Source: Microcella alkalica (GTDB lineage Bacteria; Actinomycetota; Actinomycetes; Actinomycetales; Microbacteriaceae). From it: a stretch of 64,000 nt of DNA. The DNA lies in the NCBI RefSeq assembly GCF_014137945.1, contig NZ_JACGWX010000006.1, positions 146,961 through 210,960 of the forward strand. The letters are read 5' to 3'. Position 1 is the first letter of the stretch. Each line of letters begins with the position of its first letter. The position numbers were made by a program, and so were the translations under genes. Positions 41,028-49,349 of this stretch are shown here, piece by piece. The notes beneath the pieces were generated by a model. It had not been told where the DNA came from. It saw nothing but the letters and a program-made list of their open reading frames with translations, and did no database searches.

Positions 41028-41799
41028 GTACCGCCGCTCCATCGCATCCGCAGACCATGTCTGCACAGTGAAGGGGCGGCCTCTCTGTAGAAGAACTCTG
41101 GCACCGGAGATCCTCCGGCGGGTCTGGCCGCGAAGGCAGCGCGGACATTACGAGCGTCCGCGCCGACGATGAGGCCACTAGGCCGAGGGCCTTGTGCGCG
41201 GCACGGACGGCCGAGCGCAGGGCTCGGGCCGCCTCGGAGCCGAAGCCCCGTAGCGAGCCTCTCTCGGACCGGACAGTGTGGCGTTCGCCCATGGGTCCGA
41301 CACCGCCATTCGTGCCCGCGCCACCCGCGCCCGAGGAGGTTCGATACGTCGGCCCTCCCGACACCCCGGACGTCACGACGCCATCGACGCGGACCCGCGC
41401 TGGCTGGTGCGACCTCCGCGAACAACCGCTCGAAGACGAGGTCCAAGCGGCCGGTGCTGTCCGTCACACGCGGTGCGCGCGGAACCGCGGCGTCCTCTCC
41501 CCGAGGCATGGGCCGGGGTGGCGCTCGCAGTGACCCCAACCGCGCCCGCCGGCCCCACCGATGCCCCTGTTGGAGCTATGACGATGCGTCCGCAATCGGT
41601 CCTCACGCCACACTGCTTTTGGACCCGAGTTCTGGGACTCAACATGACCGGGACGGCGCAAGTCGTCCGCGGCACCCGCGGGGGCGTCCGCTATCGAAGG
41701 TTTGCGGACATTGACTGGGCTTCTTTCCCAGGTTGTGGTCCACTCCCGAGTCCCGTCGCCGGGGCAGGGGGTCTGAGGCTAGGTGACTGGATACCATTG
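41028..41799. other. Non-coding stretch with a second set of short hairpins
   Basis: About 770 bases between the HNH and Mrr genes with no convincing coding sequence. Perfect hairpins with 3-base loops include CAGAC-CAT-GTCTG (41051-41063), CCGGAG-ATC-CTCCGG (41104-41118) and AGGCC-GAG-GGCCT (41180-41192). They resemble the 38.8-39.7 kb array but are shorter. The 5' end of the Mrr gene may extend into the last part of this region. Confidence 0.4.
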
Positions 41800-42759
41800 A
41801 TGAGTAGGACGAGGGTGAAGGGATCGGCGCTGTTTGCGCACGCAGCAATGACGAATCTTCGGAGAACGCTACTTACGCCCAAAGAGATTGACGTCGCCGT
41901 TGACGAGCTGGCGACCATTGCGGTCGACGCGTATCGAAGTGGCGCCATTCACAAGCCTACTTTCGAGGCTCTTGATCTGCTCAGCCTCTACACCCTCAAC
42001 AGGCGCTGGAGGCGGATCCAGCAACACCTCATGAGCTGGGAGCTTGTAGTTCACCGGCGACACGATCCTTCTGGTTATTCCAGCGTCAAGCTACCTCGTG
42101 AACTCAGCGGTTATAGCCGCCCAGTCGACGACATTTTTGCCGCAACTATGCTCAAAATGGCTGATGAGTGGCGACAGGGCGACGGCAACAGCCCCGCGGA
42201 TGGCACTGTTCTACTCCCGCTTGACGAGGATCAGCTCAGGAACGAGATCCTCGAGAGGATCGACTCGTTCCTAGCACCCTTCGAACACCGCATGGAACAA
42301 GACCGCAAGCGCCACTTCGCAGAGCAAGCGGCCCAGCAGGAGGCTGCGATACAGGCCCGCACAGCGCTAGCTCGCAGCCGACCGAACCCCGCCCCGAAGC
42401 CGCTGCCCTTCGGAGTGTCACCTCGCGGCGCGGAACTGCTCGTTGTCGACTGGATGCGCCACCTTGGCGTATTGGACGCCGAGGTGACACCCGAGCGTTC
42501 CGATGGTGGCATTGACGTGACTTCCGCGTCCACTGTGGCGCAGGTAAAGCACTACAAGGGCAAAGTAGGCGTCGTTGAGGTACGCGAGTTGTTCGGCGTC
42601 GCGACCTCCAGAGGGAAGCGCGGGTACTTCTTCACGAGCGCCGGGTATACCCCCGAAGCAATCTCGTTCGCAGTTGCGACGGAGATGCTCCTTTTCGTCT
42701 ACAGCGCTGAGCTAGGCACGTTGATCGGCGCGACGCCGCAGTCGACTGCGTTGCTGTAG
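41800..42759 (+). CDS. Mrr-type restriction endonuclease-fold protein
   Basis: A 319-residue protein. The C-terminal 110 residues are an Mrr_cat domain: GAELLVVDWMRHLGVLDAEVTPERSDGGIDVTSASTVAQVKHYKGKVGVVEVRELFGVATSRGKRGYFFTSAGYTPEAISFA, with the PD-(D/E)XK residues in GGIDV and QVK. The N-terminal 200 residues are helical (LLTPKEIDVAVDELATIAVDAYRSG) with a charged coiled segment before the nuclease domain; they probably recognise the target or partner. Mrr nucleases cut modified or foreign DNA. The start is uncertain: ATG 41800 is used, and the frame stays open far upstream. It stands next to the type I system in convergent orientation. Confidence 0.75.
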   Translation: MSRTRVKGSALFAHAAMTNLRRTLLTPKEIDVAVDELATIAVDAYRSGAIHKPTFEALDLLSLYTLNRRWRRIQQHLMSWELVVHRRHDPSGYSSVKLPRELSGYSRPVDDIFAATMLKMADEWRQGDGNSPADGTVLLPLDEDQLRNEILERIDSFLAPFEHRMEQDRKRHFAEQAAQQEAAIQARTALARSRPNPAPKPLPFGVSPRGAELLVVDWMRHLGVLDAEVTPERSDGGIDVTSASTVAQVKHYKGKVGVVEVRELFGVATSRGKRGYFFTSAGYTPEAISFAVATEMLLFVYSAELGTLIGATPQSTALL

Positions 42760-42990
42760 ACGTGGGCCAGGACATCGAGCTGAGTCGAGCGGAGAGATGG
42801 TGCCTCCCATTGCTGTGCTCCGGAACTATTCGGCTTAGTCATCTGAGGCCCTGCCGGCCCGAGGGGCCTAGACACCCGCTCCGAGTGGCATCAATCTGGC
42901 CGGATCTTGCCCAATCTCCATCGCCAAGCATGCGGACGATGTCCTCTATCGTGCCGCCGCCCGTCGTCGGCGGGAGCATTCCCATCTCGA

Positions 42991-45984
42991 CTAGTAATGA
43001 CTTTCGACGTAGCGGTATGCGCTCTCGAGCGGCTCCCCCGTAAGCGGAAGTCGGAATGTCCGGAAAACCTGAAGGATCGCCTTGCGCACATTTCGCTTCC
43101 CGGCGTCATGTGCAACCCATCCCGGATACCTGACCTGCCGGACGATTCGGTCAATCTCCGCCACGATGTCGCCGACGATGACTGGCGTGTCCGCAGGCTT
43201 GAACTCCTCGAAAATCTGCGTGAGAGCGCCGATGTTCGGGTCCGGGAGCAGGTCGAGTCCAGCGGCTCCGCCTGAATCTTCCGCGAGTTCCGCCACCCGT
43301 ACATCCTTCGCCAGAGAGAACAGCTCGCGAAGGAACTCGATCGAGTCCGTCGCGCGCGCCAGCTCTGAAGCGCGGAGCCGTTCGAGGCGTTCGGCGAGAC
43401 CTCGATAGATGACGTGTCGACCGTTTGGCCCGGCCAGGCGACTGCGGAGCCGGGACATGATTCCGTCGACGACCTCCGCCGCAGGCTTCGTGATCGTCTC
43501 GGTGTCGTCGGGGTCGAGAAGGCCTTCCTCGACGAGCCGCTCGATCGTTCGGGAATCGGCGATTTGGACCGTCACCTTGGGGTTCCGGACCGCGACGCCT
43601 GCGATGTTCGAGTAGACAAGTTCGAGAGTCTTGTAGCCGATTCGATCCCAGAGCAGCGCTGAGTCGTCGGTTGGAGTTACGGCCTGATAGACCTTGGCCA
43701 GCCAGCGATACTCAGCCTTTCGGGGTTCGAGCCGAGTGTTCGGCGAGATGGTCTCCCACAGGCTCTGCAACAGCATGAACTGCGCCGCAAAGCGCTCACG
43801 GGTCTCACCCGGGGGTACACGGCTCAGAGAGGCCTGGAGCGACTCCATACTCATGTCGTCCCGGTCGATGCCGGCGAACCGGTCGAGCATGTTGTCGAGC
43901 TCCGCGTTGAACACGTCGATAAGCCCATGAAGGTCGATGTCGCGTTGTGCTGCGTCGGGGTTGCCGGGCGTCATCGCACGCGCGAACCCGTCGCCGAGGC
44001 CGATGTAATCGACGACGAGACCGTACGCCTTCTTCTGACCAGTGACGGGGTTCGACCAGGGCCGGTTGGTACGGGTGATCGTCTGGAACAGCGTGTGGAG
44101 CTTCATCGGCTTGTCGAGGTACAGCACCCCTTCGATGGGGGCGTTGAACCCAGTGCCAAGCTTCGAGGTGACGATCAGGAACTTCATCGGGTCACCGAAC
44201 GCGCGGAATCGATTCAGGATCGACTCCTCCTGCGATTCGTTCAGCCGATACTCGTCCCAGTCCGCCGGGTCATCCTTGCCCTGGGCGCTCATGATGACCG
44301 CCGCTTCATCTTCGCCGCGTTCGGCAAGCAACGTGACGAGCTCGCGATGGTACGAGACGCACATCTCCCGGTTGTAGACGACGATCTGCGCCTTCATACC
44401 CAGCGGATCGATGGTTGTGTAGAAGTGGTCGAGGATGTCGCGGCAGACGGCGCGGATACGTTCCGGGTTCGACAGGAGGGTGGCGACGTTCGACAGCTTC
44501 GAAGCCACCTTTTCCTTATCGACGTCGTCGAGCCCCTCGGCTTCCGCCAGAGCGTCGAACTCCGCATCGAGTGCCGCCTTGTCGATCCGAAACTCCACCA
44601 TGCGGGAAGAGACCCGCATCGGCACGGTCGTGCCGTCGGCGATCGACCGGTCCGAGTTGTAGGTGTTCAGTGAGTAGTCGGGGTCGCCTTCGAAGCCGAA
44701 AAGTTTGAACGTGTTCCGGTCCAGGTCTGCGATGGGCGTTCCGGTGAAGCCGAACAGATAGGCGTTCGGCAGGGCGGCGCGCATCTGCTCTCCGAGCAGC
44801 CCTTCCTGGGTGCGGTGCGCTTCGTCGATGAGGACCACAATGTTGTCCCGCTCGGACAGCAGGGCGGCGTCGCGGAACTTGTGGATGGTGGTGAAGAGCA
44901 CGCCGCGTTGCTCGGACCGCAGCAGCTCCCTCAGTTGCGCGGATGACGCCACTTCGTTCAGCCGTGGTGTGCCGGTAGACAGGAACTGGTCGTACGTCTG
45001 CCGCACCAGCTGGGACCGGTCGGCGATTACAACGATCGTCGGGTTGTTCAGCGCCGGCTCGTGGATGAGGCGAGCAGCAGCCCACGACATCGCCAACGTC
45101 TTCCCCGAACCTTGCGTGTGGTAAATCAGCCCGCGGCGAGGCGATGCGGTAACGACCCGGCCGACGATTGCTTCGACTGTTTCATGCTGGAAGTAACGGG
45201 GGACGATCTTCACTGCTGCCGCGCCATCACGTTCGTAGACGACGTAGTGCTCCAAAATCGATAGCAGCACCGTCGGGCTCAGCAGGCCGGCGACGGACAG
45301 TTGCACTCGCGGCCAGCCGTCGAGATTCGCATCGACTCGCGTGCTGCCCCACTGCTCCCACCGGTCCAGCGGCGTCTGAATCGGCGCGTACCGGAACTCG
45401 CGCCCCTCGGAGGCGAACGACAACACGTTCGGCACGAAGAAGCGCGGACGTTCCACCTCGTACCTGTCGCGGATGTCCTTCGCGGCATGTGCCCACGACT
45501 TCTTCGAATCGACCGGAGTCTTCGTCTCACCGACGGCCAGCGGGATGCCGTTCACCCACAGGACGATGTCGAATCGTGCTTTGCTACCCGGGATCCCGTA
45601 GGTGACCTCGTCGGAGACGACGAACGTGTTCGCGCCCGGGTTGTCGAAGTCGATCAGCCGAACCGGCTCATCAAGCCCGCCCTCAGCGGATGGGATTGTC
45701 CGCCGACCGCGAAGCCAGGCGGTGAACTCCTCGTTGGCGTTCATCAGCCCGAAGTCACCCGAGTTCACTAGCAGCAGCCGCAGCGACGTCGTGACGGCAT
45801 CAACACGATCAGCGTCGTCGGCGAACGCCGGGTTCAGTCGCTTGATTGCATCCGTCAACTCGGACTCGATCAGCACGCTGTCGTGCTCGCGAGCGAGTAC
45901 GGCGCTGGGCGTGTGAGTCCAGCCGGCAGCCACCAGATCGGCGATCATCGCCGCTTGCACAGTCGAGGTTTCCGAGAACACCAT
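42991..45984 (-). CDS. hsdR: Type I restriction enzyme, R subunit (HsdR)
   Basis: A 997-residue translocating nuclease of full length. The N-terminal PD-(D/E)XK nuclease has FDIVLWVNGIPLAVGETKTP (Asp, Glu-x-Lys near residue 150). The SF2 motor shows Walker A TQGSGKTLAMSW (about 290), DEAH box VVLIDEAHRTQEG (about 385), LFGFTGTPI and later LIVTSKLGTGFNAP with TLFQTITRTNRPW. The C-terminal helical domain binds the methylase core. With HsdS and HsdM it cuts unmodified DNA after ATP-driven translocation. Its start overlaps the hsdS stop by one base. It is intact, so active restriction is expected. Confidence 0.95.
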   Translation of the reverse strand: MVFSETSTVQAAMIADLVAAGWTHTPSAVLAREHDSVLIESELTDAIKRLNPAFADDADRVDAVTTSLRLLLVNSGDFGLMNANEEFTAWLRGRRTIPSAEGGLDEPVRLIDFDNPGANTFVVSDEVTYGIPGSKARFDIVLWVNGIPLAVGETKTPVDSKKSWAHAAKDIRDRYEVERPRFFVPNVLSFASEGREFRYAPIQTPLDRWEQWGSTRVDANLDGWPRVQLSVAGLLSPTVLLSILEHYVVYERDGAAAVKIVPRYFQHETVEAIVGRVVTASPRRGLIYHTQGSGKTLAMSWAAARLIHEPALNNPTIVVIADRSQLVRQTYDQFLSTGTPRLNEVASSAQLRELLRSEQRGVLFTTIHKFRDAALLSERDNIVVLIDEAHRTQEGLLGEQMRAALPNAYLFGFTGTPIADLDRNTFKLFGFEGDPDYSLNTYNSDRSIADGTTVPMRVSSRMVEFRIDKAALDAEFDALAEAEGLDDVDKEKVASKLSNVATLLSNPERIRAVCRDILDHFYTTIDPLGMKAQIVVYNREMCVSYHRELVTLLAERGEDEAAVIMSAQGKDDPADWDEYRLNESQEESILNRFRAFGDPMKFLIVTSKLGTGFNAPIEGVLYLDKPMKLHTLFQTITRTNRPWSNPVTGQKKAYGLVVDYIGLGDGFARAMTPGNPDAAQRDIDLHGLIDVFNAELDNMLDRFAGIDRDDMSMESLQASLSRVPPGETRERFAAQFMLLQSLWETISPNTRLEPRKAEYRWLAKVYQAVTPTDDSALLWDRIGYKTLELVYSNIAGVAVRNPKVTVQIADSRTIERLVEEGLLDPDDTETITKPAAEVVDGIMSRLRSRLAGPNGRHVIYRGLAERLERLRASELARATDSIEFLRELFSLAKDVRVAELAEDSGGAAGLDLLPDPNIGALTQIFEEFKPADTPVIVGDIVAEIDRIVRQVRYPGWVAHDAGKRNVRKAILQVFRTFRLPLTGEPLESAYRYVESHY

Positions 45985-47171
45985 CAGGCGGCGCCTTCCA
46001 GAAGAACATCGTACGACGCAGGAATCTCATGCTCGCTGGTGAGCAGCGCGGTGAGGAGATTCGAGCGCAGGGAGCGGAGGGAGGTGGCGAGGTCAGTGGC
46101 GGCGCTGGACTGGTCCAGCATCGAGTCAAGTGTGCCGGCGAGGGAGGATTGCGCGCCCCTCTCAGGGAGGCCGATCTCCTCGCCGATCACAAGTGACTTG
46201 CTCAAGTTGGGCTGGGCGGCGCCGATGGCCTTCTGCCGAAGGGACACCGTGCGGGACCGCATCGCGTGGAAGAGCATCCGGCTGTCGATGAGCTCGGTGT
46301 CGGGCACGAGCGCGATCACCGCCTGGTTCATCGCCATGGGCCGTTCGAGGTAGCCCGCGGTGCCCTTGGTGTTCCCCTGCCCGTACATCGCGACGACGGT
46401 CGATCCCGCCGGGGCGATCCAGGCGGACGAGTTGCGCAGCCCCGCCTCAGTGATGGACTCCTCGGCGAAGACGATGGCGGGGTTGTCCACCTCGCCCGAC
46501 TTCAGCCACGGCGTTCCCGCGCCAAAGTAGTCCGCGGCCTTCCGCGATGGAGTTCCTCCAGCCTTCGCGACGAGCAGGACGTCACCCACCGTCACTCTCG
46601 GGTATAGGGAGCTACTGATCGTTTGTAGCGCGGCCTCGTAGGTGGCAGCCGTGGTCTCAGCCACCTCATCCGCCGCCTCGATCGCGCCATCCACCGCGCC
46701 GATCAGATCGACGATGCGACGCTGCTCGGCGAGGGGCGGGAGATAGACGGTGATGTCCAGGAAGTCGGCCTCCTTGAGCCGCCTGCGCTCGGTCGTGCCG
46801 GTCGCTCGAGCCGCCGCGCTCTCCTGGAAGCTCTTCGATTCGAACAACAAACCGATGTAGTCGGACACTGCCTGGTTCGGGTCAGCGCGAAACGCCGGGA
46901 AGTCGTTGGTGACTAAACACCCATCGACGTCATCGCCCGCGACGCCGAAAGAGGCTTTCGTCGCCCACATTCTGTTGTAGACAATGTCGCCCGTCTCGAT
47001 CCGCGACAGGGACTTAGACTTCACCATCGATGCAGGCACAACCTCGCGTTCGTACACCCCGCCCACGTACCAACGCACGCCGGCGTACGGGACAGAGTCG
47101 ACGCTCGACACCGCCACGGGTCGATCAACCTGCGTGAGGACATCCGCGAGCCTCCGGCCGCCCTCACGCAT
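45984..47171 (-). CDS. hsdS: Type I restriction-modification specificity subunit (HsdS)
   Basis: A 395-residue protein with two target recognition domains separated by conserved helices: TRD1 about 1-145 (ending FLDITVYLPPLAEQRRIVDLIGAVDGAIEAADEVAETT) and TRD2 about 190-340 (VTVGDVLLVAKAGGTPSRKAADYFGAGTPWLKSGEVDN, then the parallel IGLPERGAQSSLAGTLDSMLDQSSAATDLATSLRSLRSNLLTALL). Each TRD reads half of a bipartite target; the sequence cannot be predicted from the protein. It overlaps hsdM by eight bases and hsdR by one. Confidence 0.92.
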   Translation of the reverse strand: MREGGRRLADVLTQVDRPVAVSSVDSVPYAGVRWYVGGVYEREVVPASMVKSKSLSRIETGDIVYNRMWATKASFGVAGDDVDGCLVTNDFPAFRADPNQAVSDYIGLLFESKSFQESAAARATGTTERRRLKEADFLDITVYLPPLAEQRRIVDLIGAVDGAIEAADEVAETTAATYEAALQTISSSLYPRVTVGDVLLVAKAGGTPSRKAADYFGAGTPWLKSGEVDNPAIVFAEESITEAGLRNSSAWIAPAGSTVVAMYGQGNTKGTAGYLERPMAMNQAVIALVPDTELIDSRMLFHAMRSRTVSLRQKAIGAAQPNLSKSLVIGEEIGLPERGAQSSLAGTLDSMLDQSSAATDLATSLRSLRSNLLTALLTSEHEIPASYDVLLEGAA

Positions 47172-48687
47172 CGAACCCCGCCGCTTTCATCCGCTCGTCG
47201 AGCGCAGTCTGTGCCGCTGCGAGTCGTTCCTGTGCTTCGCGCATCAGCACGATCGCTTCGTCGACGTTCGCTTCGACAGCCGTTTCGCCCCTGATGTACC
47301 GACCGATGTTCAGGTCGAAACTGTTCGTTTCGATCTCGGTCAGATCGACGAGGCGCAGCGACAAGCCGTTTTCGCCGTCAATGTCGACGCCGGCCTGGTA
47401 GGCGGTGGTGATCACGTCGATGTCGTCGTCCGACATGCTGTTCTGGTTCTTGCCGGGTGCGTAACGGGCTTTCGCGTCGACGAACAGCACCTTGTCAATG
47501 CGAGCCGCGGCCTTCTTCGAACGGAAGATGAGCAGGCACACGGGGATGGAGGTCGAGTAGAAGAGGTTGTTCGGCAGGCCGATGACCGCTTCAAGAAGGT
47601 TGCTGCGGACCAGCTGCTCCCGAATGACGGCCTCTTTGCCGCCTCGGAAGAGCACGCCGTGCGGCATGACAACGCCGACACGTCCGTCGTTCTCATCCAT
47701 CGTCGAGATCATGTGCTGGATCCAGGCGTAGTCGCCGTTCTTCGCCGGCGGCACCTCGCCGCCGAACGCGCGGCCGAACGGGTCGCGGGCCCAGAAGTCG
47801 GCGCCCCAGTTCTGCAACGAGAACGGCGGGTTCGCGATGACCACGTCGTGCTTCCGCAGCCTGCCGGTGGCGTCTTTCAGCTTCGGTTCGCGGAACGTAT
47901 CGCCGCGGACGATCTGGAAGTTCTCCAACCCGTGAAGGTAGAGGTTCATCTTCGCCATCGCCGAAGTCGTCAGGTTGTACTCCTGGCCGTAGAGGCTCAA
48001 TGTGCGCGCGTCACCGCCGGCAGCGTTCACGGCGTTGACCGTTTCGACGAGCATGCCGGCCGACCCACACGCCGGGTCGCAGACGGAATCACCGGGCTGC
48101 GGGTCGAGGAGGCGGACGAGCAGATGCACGACGTGGCGAGGGGTGAAGAACTCGCCGGCCTTCTTGCCGGACGCTTCCGCGAACTCCCGAAGCAGGTACT
48201 CATACGCAGCCCCGAGCATGTCGCCGTCGATGCTCGTGCGGTTCAAGGTCAGCTTGTCGAACGCATCGAGCAGGGCGGTGAGGGCGGACTCCGGCAGGCG
48301 CTCCTTGTTCGACCAGTTCACATCACCGAAGACACCGTCGAGCTTTCCTGGGTTGGCCTCCTGGATGCGCAGCAGCGACTTGCCGAGCTTCGAGCCGACG
48401 TTCGACGCCGTGTCCATCACGTCGTCCCAGTGGCAGCCATCCGGGATGACGAACGGCTGGTACGTCGCCTCGATCTCATCCGTCAGATCGCCGCCGAAGT
48501 CAGCGACAGCCTCCGCATGGTTCGCATCCCACGAATCGCTCACCCACTTGAAAAACATCACCGGGAAGACGAAGGACTTGAAGTCGCCTGGGTCGACCGG
48601 GCCTCGCAATGCGTTCGCCGCGGCCCAAAGGATGGTTTCGAGTTGGCGCTGAGTGAGGTGAGAGCCGTCCGCCGAGGTCAGTGACAA
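47164..48687 (-). CDS. hsdM: Type I restriction-modification methyltransferase (HsdM)
   Basis: A 507-residue N6-adenine methyltransferase. The N-terminal HsdM_N domain is LTQRQLETILWAAANALRGPVDPGDFKSFVFPVMFFKWVSD; the AdoMet motif is VCDPACGSAGMLVETVNA (about 205) and the catalytic motif is VIANPPFSLQNW (about 284). GEFFTPRHVVHLLVRLLDPQPGD is the family block before the AdoMet site. It is the first gene of hsdMSR and protects the host's own sites. Upstream is the repeat-rich region that leads to the replication gene. Confidence 0.95.
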   Translation of the reverse strand: MSLTSADGSHLTQRQLETILWAAANALRGPVDPGDFKSFVFPVMFFKWVSDSWDANHAEAVADFGGDLTDEIEATYQPFVIPDGCHWDDVMDTASNVGSKLGKSLLRIQEANPGKLDGVFGDVNWSNKERLPESALTALLDAFDKLTLNRTSIDGDMLGAAYEYLLREFAEASGKKAGEFFTPRHVVHLLVRLLDPQPGDSVCDPACGSAGMLVETVNAVNAAGGDARTLSLYGQEYNLTTSAMAKMNLYLHGLENFQIVRGDTFREPKLKDATGRLRKHDVVIANPPFSLQNWGADFWARDPFGRAFGGEVPPAKNGDYAWIQHMISTMDENDGRVGVVMPHGVLFRGGKEAVIREQLVRSNLLEAVIGLPNNLFYSTSIPVCLLIFRSKKAAARIDKVLFVDAKARYAPGKNQNSMSDDDIDVITTAYQAGVDIDGENGLSLRLVDLTEIETNSFDLNIGRYIRGETAVEANVDEAIVLMREAQERLAAAQTALDERMKAAGFDA

Positions 48688-49349
48688 GGAGCAGGTGTCT
48701 TTCGTTTTGGCGTCTGAGATGCGAGATTCGCAGTAGAGACGCGATCTAGTAAGGAGGATGCGCGTGGCGATGCCTGGTCTCGTGCCAGTCGTCAGTAGCG
48801 ATCCAGGTCAATCAATGTGAGCCTAGTTCGAAGCCGGCACCGTAACCATTGACTCGTCCCGGCCCATTGAGAAGTCGTCGTGGACAAAGGGTGCCTGCTC
48901 TGCTGTCATCTGAACCAACGGCACTCCCCTGGAGTCCTAGTCCTCTACCGCGCGCCAGCGGCAAGGCCACTCGTTCGCTTGTCATCGGTGTCATCAGGAC
49001 GCGAAGCCCTCGCTGTGACAGCAACTTCCGCCTAGAACCTGGGCAAGAGCCCCTCTATCTCTATCTGTCACAGTGTCACAGCAAAAGAGATAGATACATG
49101 GGCTCCTCTGAGGTGTATATCTCCGAGGGCGGCGAACTATATATACGCGCTCATCTCCATAGAGGCGCGTCCGAAAGCGCTGACAGCTGTGACAACTCCC
49201 TCACAGGCTCTGGATCCCAGTAACGGTGCGGATTTCCTGTCACAGAGCGTCTTGTGACAGACGGGGTCATGCTGTGACCGGTCAGGTCTGATGGCTCCTA
49301 GGGGCCGTCAGACTCCGGCTGCGCGAGACTTCGCCGCATAGGTACGGGT
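48688..49349. other. Origin-like region with TGTGACA/TGTCACA repeats
   Basis: A 660-base gap before the replication-type gene with no convincing coding sequence. The heptamer TGTGACA or its complement TGTCACA occurs six times: 49014-49020, 49066-49072, 49074-49080, 49188-49194, 49238-49244 and 49253-49259, with a near match at 49273-49279. Chance expectation in 300 bases of both strands is well under one. Between the repeats is an unusually A/T-rich stretch (49081-49150, including AACTATATATAC). Iterons plus an A/T-rich segment beside a replication gene suggest a replication origin, or a multi-site operator. Confidence 0.6.
49337..49349 (+). promoter_or_regulatory. Leaderless promoter of the replication gene
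   Basis: CATAGG (49337-49342) preceded by CGCCG and followed by seven bases to the ATG at 49350. It is the same motif and spacing class as at 35266 and 40314, so expression of this gene probably follows the same control. Confidence 0.55.

Noticed and set aside
46984..48684. A 566-codon plus-strand open frame over hsdM
   Set aside because: It is antisense to a methyltransferase with clear catalytic motifs.
48849..49223. A 124-codon plus-strand frame in the origin-like region
   Set aside because: It has no ribosome site or protein-like composition and overlaps the iteron repeats and A/T-rich tract, which explain the region better.
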